Shown here in pieces: positions 33,286-41,841 of a stretch of 64,000 nucleotides of DNA. The notes beneath the pieces were generated by a model. It was given only the letters and a program-made list of their open reading frames with translations, was not told where the DNA came from and did no database searches. Both the position numbers and the translations under genes were made by a program. Source of the DNA: Mucilaginibacter sp. SG564 (GTDB lineage: Bacteria; Bacteroidota; Bacteroidia; Sphingobacteriales; Sphingobacteriaceae); contig NZ_JABGNA010000006.1 of the NCBI RefSeq assembly GCF_013149275.1, forward strand, positions 414,398 through 478,397, read 5' to 3'. Within the stretch, counting starts at the first letter, position 1, and every line of letters begins with the position of its first letter.

Positions 33286-34710
33286 TTACGACATTTTGAG
33301 TTTCTTTTGAATGTCGGCAACATAACCTTTAAACTTCTTATCGGTATCAATAAGGTCTTCAACGGTTTGGCAGGCGTAAATTACGGTAGAGTGGTCGCGG
33401 CCGCCAAAGAAGTGACCGATTGATTTTAATGAACTTTTGGTATGGGCTTTGGCCAGGTACATGGATATTTGACGGGCCTGTACAATTTCGCGTTTGCGGG
33501 TTTGTGATTTTACCATTTCAATAGGCACTTCAAAGTACTCGCAAACCAGGCTTTGGATATACTCCATCGAAATTTCTTTAGATGAGTTTTTCACAAAGTT
33601 CTTGAGCATTTGCTTGGCCAGGTTCAGGTCAATCTCCTTGCGGTTCAGGGTCGACTGTGCCAGCAGGGATACCATGGCGCCTTCCAGCTCACGTACATTG
33701 TTGTCAATGTTATGCGCTACATACTCAATTACATCATTTGAAAGCTCAATGCCGTCCTGATAAATTTTGTTTTTGAGGATAGCCATGCGGGTTTCCAGAT
33801 CAGGGATCTGCAAGTCGGCAGACAGGCCCCATTTAAACCGCGAAAGCAAACGTTCCTCTAAACCAGCCAGATCTTTAGGCGCTTTATCTGAAGTGATGAT
33901 CAGCTGTTTGCCCGATTGATGTAGATGGTTAAAGATGTGGAAGAAGAAATCCTGTGTTTTTTCTTTACCGGCAAAGTTGTGCACATCATCCATGATCAGT
34001 ACATCAATAGCCTGGTAAAAGTTCACAAAATCATTAATGTTGTTATGTTTAAGCGCGTCAACAAATTGTTGGGTAAATTTTTCGCACGATACATAAAGTA
34101 CCAGTTTATCGGGCAGGGAGCGCTTTATTTCGTTACCAATGGCCTGGGCCAGGTGGGTTTTACCTAAACCAACACCGCCGTATATCATTAAAGGATTAAA
34201 AGAAGTACCGCCTGGTTTTGCAGCAACGGCATAACCGGCAGAGCGGGCTAAACGGTTGCAATCACCTTCAACAAAGTTTTCAAAGGTGTAATTCCTGTTC
34301 AGCTGCGGATCAACATTTAATTTTTTCAAGCCGGGGATCACAAACGGATTTTTGATGTCCTTGTTGATGGAGATCGGGATCGGCATTGACTGATTTTTGG
34401 ACTCGGCACCATTTCCGTTCGAAGGCATATTAGTGGTGTATGGTTTACTTGATGATTGCTCAACAACTATATTATACTCTAAACGTCCTTCGTCGCCTAA
34501 TTGTTTTTTGATTGTTTTGCGCAGTAAACCTACATAGTGCTCCTCGAGCCACTCATAGAAGAATAAACTTGGTACCTGTATCGTCAGAACGCTTCCTTCC
34601 ATGCGTAAAGCTTTTATTGGCTCGAACCAAGTTTTAAAGCTTTGTGCTGGGATGTTATCTTTTATGATCTGGAGGCAGCTATTCCAAACAGTAGTACAGG
34701 TTTTTTCCAT
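33286..34710 (-). CDS. dnaA: Chromosomal replication initiator protein DnaA
   Basis: 474 residues. Domain I (CTTVWNSCLQIIKDNIPAQS) binds helicase. A Ser/Asn-rich linker follows (about 105-140). The AAA+ domain has Walker A GGVGLGKTH (about 176), Walker B VLIMDDVH, sensor ITSDKAPKDL and arginine finger RLLSRFKWG. The C-terminal DNA-binding domain ends with FGGRDHSTVIYACQTVEDL. It binds DnaA boxes and melts oriC. No dnaN is adjacent; the neighbours are a GH3 gene and an unknown membrane protein, as is common in Bacteroidota. Confidence 0.98.
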   Translation of the reverse strand: MEKTCTTVWNSCLQIIKDNIPAQSFKTWFEPIKALRMEGSVLTIQVPSLFFYEWLEEHYVGLLRKTIKKQLGDEGRLEYNIVVEQSSSKPYTTNMPSNGNGAESKNQSMPIPISINKDIKNPFVIPGLKKLNVDPQLNRNYTFENFVEGDCNRLARSAGYAVAAKPGGTSFNPLMIYGGVGLGKTHLAQAIGNEIKRSLPDKLVLYVSCEKFTQQFVDALKHNNINDFVNFYQAIDVLIMDDVHNFAGKEKTQDFFFHIFNHLHQSGKQLIITSDKAPKDLAGLEERLLSRFKWGLSADLQIPDLETRMAILKNKIYQDGIELSNDVIEYVAHNIDNNVRELEGAMVSLLAQSTLNRKEIDLNLAKQMLKNFVKNSSKEISMEYIQSLVCEYFEVPIEMVKSQTRKREIVQARQISMYLAKAHTKSSLKSIGHFFGGRDHSTVIYACQTVEDLIDTDKKFKGYVADIQKKLKMS

Positions 34711-35205
34711 ATAGATATTAGTAATATATTGATTTCCAACCCCCAGCGAAACAATTTTTGGGCCTGCTACGGAACATCGAATATTGCCAAAAAAAGCTTA
34801 TAAAAAAATTAAATTTTCACTTTTTTGGCAAATAAATTTCTGGCATGATAATCAGCTTTTTAATGAAAAAAACTCATTAAATATTGATTTTTACAGCAAA
34901 AATTGCAATTATATTTCCGTTAGTCCCAATTAATATGAACCGATTAATTTAATAAAAAATCAGAATAATTACCAGGGGGATAATTATTTTTTATACGATG
35001 GCTTTCCACAATAGTTGAGCCAATTTGGTGCCAGCACAACAGTTAAAAATTAATGTTCTGGTATACTGACAAATAAAAAAATGCCTTAGGTTTATTTATC
35101 AACATCGGGTTATAATCATCGTCTGTTAAAAATTACACACTGTATTCCTATTTACCAAGAGTGTGCAAAATTGACCAGCGATTTCTACAGTTGGGCAGGA
35201 GGAGA
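34711..35205. other. 495-bp AT-rich spacer upstream of dnaA
   Basis: No gene and no word-repeat palindrome. A box TTATCAACA, one base off the canonical DnaA box, lies at 35096-35104. Long A and T tracts run through 34790-34990. It may hold the dnaA promoter and is a weak origin candidate; the low number of DnaA boxes argues against a full oriC. Confidence 0.4.
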
Positions 35206-35736
35206 TTAAAATAACTCTTCTATATCCTGTCTTACCAAACTGGTAGCTATTTCATAAGGATCCTGCTCCTGGCGGCTCAGATGGATTAGTATGGTTTTGC
35301 TCATCTCTGTGGCCGAAGCATCTGGCGGCAATGCCTTCATGGTATTATTAACCAAAGCAAGCGTATCGTCCTTTACTCTTTTTACTACGTTCCATACCCT
35401 AACGCTTACATAAATTTGCTGGGTAACATTATGCTGAAACTCATTCCGGATCTCGGAAACCACCATCATGTGCAGCTCGGCTGCCGAAAGGCCCGATGCA
35501 TTAAGGCGGATAAGCATGCTGGCCGGATTTACCCGTTCAATAAACAGGATAACGCGCTCATAAGCCTGCAGCCGCAGCGGTAAAGTTTGACTGCTGACCG
35601 CCCTTTTTAATTCGAGCACCTGTATTTGTTCGGCTTTATCCAGGTAGGGCTTAAATAAATAAAGGGCCACCCACACTACCCCAATGCCGGCAACGGTGTA
35701 TTTTAAAATATCAAGTATATAGGGTAATGTTTGCAT
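35206..35736 (-). CDS. Membrane-anchored protein of unknown function
   Basis: 176 residues with one N-terminal helix (about 8-29: LDILKYTVAGIGVVWVALYL) and a predicted mainly helical cytosolic domain. It contains LPLRLQAYERVILFIERVNP and HNVTQQIYVSVRVWNVVKRVKDD. I recognise this as a conserved Bacteroidota-type hypothetical protein without assigned role. It ends in acidic QDIEELF. It is probably transcribed alone, with dnaA downstream on the same strand. Confidence 0.8.
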   Translation of the reverse strand: MQTLPYILDILKYTVAGIGVVWVALYLFKPYLDKAEQIQVLELKRAVSSQTLPLRLQAYERVILFIERVNPASMLIRLNASGLSAAELHMMVVSEIRNEFQHNVTQQIYVSVRVWNVVKRVKDDTLALVNNTMKALPPDASATEMSKTILIHLSRQEQDPYEIATSLVRQDIEELF

Positions 35737-35800
35737 GTTTTATAAAATGTTAAACTGAGGTCATAAAATACCGGTTGCAACAAAAATCTACATTTTACAT

Positions 35801-35808
35801 TATATTTG
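35801..35808 (+). promoter_or_regulatory. -7 box TATATTTG for the HesB/IscA-type gene
   Basis: A perfect TAnnTTTG match, 20 bases before the ATG at 35829. A TTG at 35775-35777 is 23 bases further upstream, slightly long. Confidence 0.55.
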
Positions 35809-35828
35809 TATAGTTAAATAAAAATAAG

Positions 35829-36176
35829 ATGAGCACTGCTGTTGAAATTGCACCGGTAACCTTTACTCCGGGAGCCGTTAAAGAACTTTTTAAATTGAAG
35901 GACCAGCAAGAGATAGGCGATGATTTTGGCCTGCGTGTTGGCGTTGAAGGTGGGGGCTGTTCGGGCATGAATTATGTGCTTGGCTTTGATCAGAAAAAGG
36001 ATGGCGACCAGGAATATGATATCGACGGTATAAGAGTATTTATGCACAAGGCCCATGGTTTATACCTGGCAGGTATGCAAATTGATTTTCAGGATGGCTT
36101 GAATGCCCGTGGATTTACTTTTAATAATCCTAACGCTGCCAGTACTTGTGGCTGCGGTACCTCATTTTCAGTATAA
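35829..36176 (+). CDS. HesB/IscA family iron-sulfur cluster carrier
   Basis: 115 residues. The three conserved cysteines are present: GGGCSGMNY (Cys44) and STCGCGTSF (Cys107, Cys109), the A-type carrier pattern. It receives Fe-S clusters from scaffold proteins and hands them to target apoproteins, acting as a dimer in the cytosol. IscA, ErpA and SufA cannot be told apart from sequence alone here, and no suf or isc genes adjoin. A hairpin terminator follows. Confidence 0.94.
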   Translation: MSTAVEIAPVTFTPGAVKELFKLKDQQEIGDDFGLRVGVEGGGCSGMNYVLGFDQKKDGDQEYDIDGIRVFMHKAHGLYLAGMQIDFQDGLNARGFTFNNPNAASTCGCGTSFSV

Positions 36177-36197
36177 CCTCCGGATTGAAGATATTAT

Positions 36198-36229
36198 AAA
36201 AAAGGCAGCCTATGGGTTGCCTTTTTTTA
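36198..36229 (+). terminator. Rho-independent terminator
   Basis: AAAAAGGCAGCC and GGGTTGCCTTTTTTT form a stem around a CTAT loop. Confidence 0.85.
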
Positions 36230-36353
36230 TTTGCTATAGTGTTTGCATGCCGGGTGAATGGTCATGTTAATTGATATGCATTTTTATTTAGTTTAACGGT
36301 TGAGTTTGCTGTAACAAAATGATGCGGTACACAGTCAAACCGCAAAGTTTTTT

Positions 36354-36361
36354 TATTTTTA
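36354..36361 (+). promoter_or_regulatory. -7-like box TATTTTTA, 4 bases before the start
   Basis: Same box-to-ATG spacing as at 17122, 21943, 21998 and 54156. The region is T-rich, so a chance match is possible. Confidence 0.3.
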
Positions 36362-36365
36362 TACC

Positions 36366-37604
36366 ATGCCGGTAAAAACCTCCTACAAAGAAAACATCTC
36401 TATTGCATTACAGTCTATAGCCGGCAACAGGCTGCGTACCTCGCTAACTTCGTTAATTATCGCTATAGGTATTATGGCCCTGGTGGGTATTTTAACCGCT
36501 ATTGAGGGGATACGGCAATTTACCAATGATGCTTTTGCCGATCTGGGAGCCAACTCGTTCACTATTCAAAACCGCGGGGAGGGGTTAAACTTTGGCAACG
36601 GTGGAAACCATAAGGCTTACCCGGCAGTTACTTATGAACAGGCCGAACGCTTTAAAAAAACATTTAAATTACCGGTTTTAACCGCCATCAATCTGGATGT
36701 TACAGGCACGGCGGTGGCCAAGTACGGTAATCAAAAAACAAACCCTAATATTTCTATTTCGGGCTCCAATGAAAATTATCTGGCTACCACCGGTAAAAAA
36801 TTATCCTTTGGGCGTAACTTTTCTTCGTCCGAACTGGAGCATGGCGCCAATGTGGTGCTTATTGGAGACGAGATCAAAACAAAGCTATTTAAAAAGGAAG
36901 ATCCCGTAAATAAGTCGCTTTTTATAGGGGGCAACAAATACCGTGTAGTTGGTGTAATAGCGTCAAAAGGTTCAAGCTCCTTTGGTGGAGATAAGTTTTG
37001 TATTATACCTATATTAAAAGCCAAGCAGATAGATACGGCGCGCAATGTGTCATATACTATAACTATTAAAGTGGCTACGCCCGGTGCACTTGATGCATCT
37101 ATAGGTGAGGCCACCTCTTTATTCCGCAATATCAGGGGGCTCAATATCGCTAACACTACTAATTTTGATATCACCCGGAGTGATTCTGTACAGAAAGAAC
37201 TTTCGAGCCAATTGCTGGGCATTACCATTGCGGGTTTTGCCATAGGTATTATTACCCTAATAGGAGCGGCCATCGGGCTCATGAATATTATGCTGGTATC
37301 GGTTACAGAGCGTACCCGTGAAATAGGTGTGCGTAAGGCTATTGGAGCAACACCCGCGGTTATACGCAAGCAGTTTTTAATTGAAGCTATTGTGATATGC
37401 CTTATAGGCGGGGCTGCAGGCATATTGTTAGGAATGGCGATAGGTAACCTGATAGCCGTTCAAATCAGCGGAACGTTTGTAGTGCCCTGGGCATGGCTGT
37501 TTTTTGCTGTGGTACTATGTACTTTTATTGGTCTGATATCAGGCTATTACCCAGCCAAAAAAGCGTCGAGGCTTGACCCGGTAGAGGCCTTGAGATATGA
37601 ATAG
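36366..37604 (+). CDS. ABC transporter permease, MacB-like (short form)
   Basis: 412 residues, half the size of the permeases at 309-10067. One N-terminal helix (about 22-45) is followed by a MacB periplasmic core domain (LGANSFTIQNRG, VVLIGDEIKTKLF) and three C-terminal helices with the FtsX motif TERTREIGVRKAIGAT and terminal KKASRLDPVEALRYE. This is the canonical four-helix MacB/LolE-type topology. It works with an ATPase (not seen here) in lipoprotein, peptide or drug handling. Confidence 0.93.
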   Translation: MPVKTSYKENISIALQSIAGNRLRTSLTSLIIAIGIMALVGILTAIEGIRQFTNDAFADLGANSFTIQNRGEGLNFGNGGNHKAYPAVTYEQAERFKKTFKLPVLTAINLDVTGTAVAKYGNQKTNPNISISGSNENYLATTGKKLSFGRNFSSSELEHGANVVLIGDEIKTKLFKKEDPVNKSLFIGGNKYRVVGVIASKGSSSFGGDKFCIIPILKAKQIDTARNVSYTITIKVATPGALDASIGEATSLFRNIRGLNIANTTNFDITRSDSVQKELSSQLLGITIAGFAIGIITLIGAAIGLMNIMLVSVTERTREIGVRKAIGATPAVIRKQFLIEAIVICLIGGAAGILLGMAIGNLIAVQISGTFVVPWAWLFFAVVLCTFIGLISGYYPAKKASRLDPVEALRYE

Positions 37605-37609
37605 GAATT

Positions 37610-37681
37610 TAGTATCAAGTATCAAGATTTCTGAATTTCTAAATAAAAAAGTCTTGATACTTGATACTAACTACTTGACAC
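37610..37681. repeat. Quasi-palindrome, AGTATCAAGTA word family
   Basis: Left arm AGTATCAAGTATCAAGATTT; right arm AGTCTTGATACTTGATACTA then ACTACTTGACA. It separates the permease gene from a convergent phosphatase gene and may act as a bidirectional terminator. Confidence 0.85.
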
Positions 37682-37686
37682 TTAAA

Positions 37687-38427
37687 TTACAGCAGCAACG
37701 TATTTTTCAGCGGATAATCAAAAAGTAACTTCTCGATGTAAGTGGTACGCAGGGCATCCTTTAGCGCCGCGGCGTGTTTGGTATGGTGCATATCGCTCGA
37801 TATAAAATCGATCAGTTCATTATCGATCAGACTTTCGGCCATTTTTTTTGATTCCCGGCCATAATACCCGGTTAGCGAAATGGTGTTTAACTGAAAGTTA
37901 CAGCCCCAGGTATGCAGGTTTTTAAACTGTTCCAGATCCATGTAAGGATATCTTTCGGGGTGGGCCAAAATTGGCTTGTAGCCCATGTCATTCATCTTTT
38001 GGATAACCGTTATGGCGTTTGGTGGTTTATTGATGAACGAAAATTCAAATAGGGCATAATTATCGCCCATAGTAAGAAGTTTACCCTCATCTACCCGGGT
38101 TTCAAAAGTTTCGTCGAAATAGTGTTCAGCGGCTGCTTCAACAGGTATATCAATGTTTTCCTTTACCAGCTCGGCTTTTAATATATTAAGCGCGTTATTG
38201 ATGGTTTCGGGAGTATTCCTGTAAAAATCAACCATGATATGCGGAGTAGCGATCACCTTTTTTATACCCAGGTCCATCATCTTACGGATCAGGATAACAG
38301 AGTCCTGCGGTGTTTTGGCACCATCATCAATTCCTGGCAGCACATGCGAGTGCATATCTACCATGATGGAATCATAGTTAAAGTTCGTATGCCTTTTTTC
38401 CGGTTTCTTTTTAAATAACCCAAACAT
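37687..38427 (-). CDS. CpsB/CapC family tyrosine-protein phosphatase (PHP fold)
   Basis: 246 residues. PHP metal motifs: VDMHSHVLPGIDDGA (Asp24, His26, His28), TPHIMVDF, EHYFDE, HPERYPY and SSDMHHTKH. Homologs (CpsB, YwqE) dephosphorylate tyrosine kinases that control capsule and exopolysaccharide export. No tyrosine kinase (Wzc) gene is in the window; the downstream neighbours on the same strand upstream in transcription are nucleotide-sugar enzymes, consistent with a surface polysaccharide locus. Confidence 0.92.
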   Translation of the reverse strand: MFGLFKKKPEKRHTNFNYDSIMVDMHSHVLPGIDDGAKTPQDSVILIRKMMDLGIKKVIATPHIMVDFYRNTPETINNALNILKAELVKENIDIPVEAAAEHYFDETFETRVDEGKLLTMGDNYALFEFSFINKPPNAITVIQKMNDMGYKPILAHPERYPYMDLEQFKNLHTWGCNFQLNTISLTGYYGRESKKMAESLIDNELIDFISSDMHHTKHAAALKDALRTTYIEKLLFDYPLKNTLLL

Positions 38428-38478
38428 AATTATTCGCAGTTAATAATTATTTCCCTGACGCTCCTAAGCATAGTACCC

Positions 38479-39531
38479 TTATCGGTTAGCATACTGTTCA
38501 CTATAATATTGCTGGTAATGACCCGAGGTGACGTTTTCCAACCATTCTTCATTAGCCAGGTACCAATCGACGGTTTTTTCCAGACCTTCTTCAAAGGTTA
38601 TTCCGGGTACCCAACCTAATTCATTTTTAAGTTTAGAGGCGTCTATGGCATATCTTAGATCGTGACCGGCTCTGTCTGTTACAAAAGTGATCAGTTTAGC
38701 CGATTCCCCTTTGGGTCTGCCCAGTTTTTTATCCAGTATAGTGCATAACAACTGGATAAGGTCAATGTTCTTCCACTCGTTATGCCCGCCTATGTTATAG
38801 GTTGAGCCGGCTTTTGCCTTATGAAAAATAAGGTCGATAGCACGGGCGTGATCTTCAACCCACAGCCAGTCGCGAATGTTTTCGCCTTTGCCGTATACGG
38901 GTACAGGTTTGCTTTGTTTAATATTATTGATGGCTAAAGGTATCAGTTTTTCCGGGAAATGATACGAGCCATAATTGTTGGAGCAGTTGGATAATACAGT
39001 GTTCATTCCATAGGTATCCTGGTAGGCGCGCACAAAGTGATCTGAGCTGGCTTTTGATGCCGAATATGGTGAATGCGGATCGTAGGCTGTTGTTTCTGTA
39101 AACATACCTTCATCGCCCAGGGTACCATAAACCTCGTCGGTTGATACATGATAAAAACGGGTTTGGTCATAACGGCCTTTCCAGTTTTCGCGCGCGGCAT
39201 TAAGCAGGTTAACGGTACCCACAACATTGGTCATCACAAACTCCAGCGGGCTTACAATAGAACGATCCACATGTGATTCTGCAGCCAGGTGTATCACCGC
39301 GTCGGGTTGTTCGGTGGCAAACAGTTCGTTAATAAAAGCTATATCAACAATATCTCCTTTTACAAAACGATAGTTGGGTGAATGCTCAATATCAACAAGG
39401 TTAGCCAGGTTGCCGGCATAGGTCAGTTTATCTAAATTGATAATGGTATAGTCGGGATAGTTTTTTACAAAACGACGCACTACATGTGATCCTATAAAAC
39501 CTGCACCACCCGTAATAATTATTTTTTTCAT
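38479..39531 (-). CDS. rfbB: dTDP-glucose 4,6-dehydratase
   Basis: 350 residues from MKKIIITGGAGFIGSHVVRR; an in-frame ATG 21 bases upstream is less likely because it lies in the spacer. Extended SDR: Rossmann GGAGFIGS, the RfbB signatures NLDKLTYAGNLANL, HLAAESHVDRSI, DEVYGTLG, SPYSASKASSDHFV (Tyr-x3-Lys) and NCSNNYG. It converts dTDP-glucose to dTDP-4-keto-6-deoxyglucose for rhamnose or other deoxysugars. rfbA, C and D are not visible. Confidence 0.97.
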   Translation of the reverse strand: MKKIIITGGAGFIGSHVVRRFVKNYPDYTIINLDKLTYAGNLANLVDIEHSPNYRFVKGDIVDIAFINELFATEQPDAVIHLAAESHVDRSIVSPLEFVMTNVVGTVNLLNAARENWKGRYDQTRFYHVSTDEVYGTLGDEGMFTETTAYDPHSPYSASKASSDHFVRAYQDTYGMNTVLSNCSNNYGSYHFPEKLIPLAINNIKQSKPVPVYGKGENIRDWLWVEDHARAIDLIFHKAKAGSTYNIGGHNEWKNIDLIQLLCTILDKKLGRPKGESAKLITFVTDRAGHDLRYAIDASKLKNELGWVPGITFEEGLEKTVDWYLANEEWLENVTSGHYQQYYSEQYANR

Positions 39532-39546
39532 CGGTAGAATGTTAAT

Positions 39547-39650
39547 GGACACGAATTACATGAATTTTATCGAATTACACGAATCAAATCGTACCGATCA
39601 AAAATGTTCAATTAGAGAAGTTCGATAAAATTCGAGCAATTCGTGTTTGT
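39547..39650. repeat. Quasi-palindrome, CACGAATTACATGAATTTTA word family
   Basis: Left arm 39547-39587 iterates ACACGAATTACATGAATTTT and TATCGAATTACACGAATC. Right arm 39617-39650 is GTTCGATAAAATTCGAGCAA then TTCGTGTTTG. It lies between galE and rfbB, so it interrupts an otherwise tight sugar operon. Confidence 0.82.
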
Positions 39651-39653
39651 TTT

Positions 39654-40673
39654 TTATAAAGGATTTTGTGATATGTATTTTTCCCATTCCCAGGCCGATA
39701 GCATCATGGTATCAACACCCAGTTCGGCTTTCCAGCCTAGTTTGTTGGTTGATTTAGTTACATCACCCCAAACCTTTTCTACGTCACCCGCACGGCGCGG
39801 GCCAATCTGGTAGTTTAATTTTACACCGGTAGCGCGTTCAAAGGCGTGTATCACTTCTAATACGGTGCTGCCATTACCTGTGCCAATATTAAATACATCG
39901 TACCCGGTAAAGCTTTCCTTTTCGGCCAGTTTCAGCGCCGCCACGTGTGCCTTGGCCAGGTCAACCACATGTATATAATCACGAACACAGCTACCGTCCA
40001 CGGTGTCGTAGTCGTTGCCAAATACGGTTAATTTTTCACGTTTACCGATAGCGGTTTGTGTAATAAAAGGTACCAGGTTTTGTGGTACACCAATAGGTAG
40101 TTCGCCTATAAGCCCGGTTTCATGAGCACCAACCGGGTTAAAATATCTTAGTGCTATTACTTTATAGTTACTGCCCGAGGCTATAGTATCTCTCAATATC
40201 TCTTCGGCAATTTGTTTGGTATTGCCATAAGGCGATTCCGCAGGTTTTACTGGTGCGCTTTCGGTAACGGGTAATATATCTGGCTGACCGTAAACGGTAC
40301 AGCTTGATGAAAAAATGAAATTCAGTGGCTTGCCGTAATAAGCATCCAATAAGTTAATCAGGGAGTAAAAATTATTACGGTAGTATTTTAGTGGTTTTTG
40401 TACCGATTCGCCAACAGCTTTAAAAGCAGCAAAATGAATAATGCCATCAATATCGGGCTCGTTAACGGCAAGTTCTTTTACACTGTGTTCGTTGCTGAGG
40501 TCAAGCTTATGAAAAACAGGTTTGTAGCCTATTATCCGCGCTATCTGATCCAGTATTTTAGGATCTGAGTTTGACAGGTCGTCAACTATAACAGGTTCAT
40601 AACCTGCATTTACCAATTCAACAACGGTATGCGAGCCTATAAAACCCAAACCGCCGGTTACTAATATCTTCAT
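39654..40673 (-). CDS. galE: UDP-glucose 4-epimerase
   Basis: 339 residues, full length. Rossmann GGLGFIGSHTVVEL, VDDLSNS, HFAAFKAVGESVQKPLKYY, SSSCTVYGQP, SPYGNTKQIAEEIL (Tyr-x3-Lys), RYFNPVGAH and DYIHVVDLAKAH are all diagnostic for GalE. It interconverts UDP-glucose and UDP-galactose through a bound NAD. The upstream gene ends 15 bases before its start on the same strand, so the two form one transcript. Confidence 0.97.
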   Translation of the reverse strand: MKILVTGGLGFIGSHTVVELVNAGYEPVIVDDLSNSDPKILDQIARIIGYKPVFHKLDLSNEHSVKELAVNEPDIDGIIHFAAFKAVGESVQKPLKYYRNNFYSLINLLDAYYGKPLNFIFSSSCTVYGQPDILPVTESAPVKPAESPYGNTKQIAEEILRDTIASGSNYKVIALRYFNPVGAHETGLIGELPIGVPQNLVPFITQTAIGKREKLTVFGNDYDTVDGSCVRDYIHVVDLAKAHVAALKLAEKESFTGYDVFNIGTGNGSTVLEVIHAFERATGVKLNYQIGPRRAGDVEKVWGDVTKSTNKLGWKAELGVDTMMLSAWEWEKYISQNPL

Positions 40674-40688
40674 TTTAAGCAGTGTATA

Positions 40689-41675
40689 TTAATGTTTATT
40701 ATAGTACGTAAAATCCTTGTGGTTTATTTCTTTTTCGGGCAGCGATTTAAAATAATCAAGTGTGATTTTTAAACCCTCGCTGCGGGATACTTTGGGCTCC
40801 CAGCCTAAAATAGCTTTGGCCTTGGTAATATCCGGACGGCGCTGTTTTGGGTCATCAACCGGCAATGGCAGACTGATCAATTTTTGATCAGTTCCGGTTA
40901 ACCTGATGATCTCCTCGCCAAATTGTCTGATAGTGATCTCATCGGGGTTGCCAATGTTCATCGGTTGCGCGTAATCACTGTGAAGCAGGCGGTAAATACC
41001 TTCAACCAGGTCATCTACGTAACAAAACGAGCGGGTTTGTGAGCCATCGCCAAACATGGTTAATGATTCGCCCCTTAAAGCCTGACCGATAAAAGCGGGT
41101 AATACACGACCATCGTTCAGTCGCATACGTGGGCCATAGGTATTAAAGATACGTACGATGCGGGTTTCCAGTCCGTGGAAAGTATGGTAAGCCATGGTAA
41201 TGGCTTCCTGGAAACGTTTAGCCTCGTCATAAACGCCGCGCGGGCCTACTGGGTTTACATTACCCCAGTATTCTTCGGGCTGCGGGTTTACATTAGGATC
41301 ACCATAAACTTCGGATGTTGAAGCGATCAGCATCCGGGAGCCTTTGGCACGGGCCAGCCCCAACAGGTTATGCGTACCCAGCGAACCCACTTTTAGGGTT
41401 TGGATAGGTATTTTTAAATAATCAATAGGACTTGCCGGTGAAGCAAAGTGCAGTATGTAATGCAATTCGCCAGGAACGTGTACAAACTTGGATACATCGT
41501 GGTTGTAAAACTCAAAGTTTTCCAGTTTAAACAGGTGTTCAATGTTACGCAGGTCACCAGTGATCAGGTTATCCATGCCTATAACATGGTAATCTTCTTT
41601 GATGAACCTGTCGCACAAATGCGAACCCAGAAAGCCGGCGGCCCCGGTTATTAATATCCTTTTACGATTTGACAT
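40689..41675 (-). CDS. UDP-glucuronate decarboxylase (UDP-xylose synthase) family
   Basis: 328 residues. Extended SDR with ITGAAGFLGSHLCDRF, MDNLITGD, HFASPASPIDYLKIP, STSEVYGDP, GPRGVYDEAKRFQEA (Tyr-x3-Lys), RIFNTYGPRM and GDGSQTRSF. These match UXS enzymes, which oxidise and decarboxylate UDP-glucuronate to UDP-xylose. The SPASPIDY and RGVYDEAKR motifs separate it from GalE and RfbB paralogs next door. It supplies pentose for a surface glycan. Confidence 0.93.
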   Translation of the reverse strand: MSNRKRILITGAAGFLGSHLCDRFIKEDYHVIGMDNLITGDLRNIEHLFKLENFEFYNHDVSKFVHVPGELHYILHFASPASPIDYLKIPIQTLKVGSLGTHNLLGLARAKGSRMLIASTSEVYGDPNVNPQPEEYWGNVNPVGPRGVYDEAKRFQEAITMAYHTFHGLETRIVRIFNTYGPRMRLNDGRVLPAFIGQALRGESLTMFGDGSQTRSFCYVDDLVEGIYRLLHSDYAQPMNIGNPDEITIRQFGEEIIRLTGTDQKLISLPLPVDDPKQRRPDITKAKAILGWEPKVSRSEGLKITLDYFKSLPEKEINHKDFTYYNKH

Positions 41676-41692
41676 ACTTGTTCCGTTATTAC

Positions 41693-41785
41693 GGGTGAGT
41701 GGTTGATTGAGTGAGTAGGTGAATGGTTAAATAGAAACAGTTATAAACTTAATCAACTACTCACTCAATCAACTACTCTCCTCAT
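41693..41785. repeat. Quasi-palindrome, GATTGAGTGAGTAGGTG word family
   Basis: Left arm GGGTGAGTGGTTGATTGAGT then GAGTAGGTGAATGG; right arm 41748-41785 TTAATCAACTACTCACTCAA then TCAACTACTCTCC. It lies in the divergent spacer between the UDP-xylose synthase gene and waaA, so at least this copy cannot be a terminator of either. Confidence 0.82.
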
Positions 41786-41841
41786 ATTGTAATTATTGTT
41801 ATTACTTTTATGCCCGGCTAAGATAATCATTCATACTTAAA

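Noticed and set aside
34711..35205. Firm oriC call
   Set aside because: Only one near-consensus DnaA box; proximity to dnaA is not reliable in Bacteroidota.
36776..37423. 215-codon minus-strand ORF
   Set aside because: Lies entirely opposite the MacB-like permease gene, has no recognisable domain and an unnatural composition.
37687..41675. Complete capsule biosynthesis locus
   Set aside because: Only a CpsB-type phosphatase and three nucleotide-sugar enzymes are present; no Wza, Wzc, Wzx, Wzy or glycosyltransferases in this stretch.
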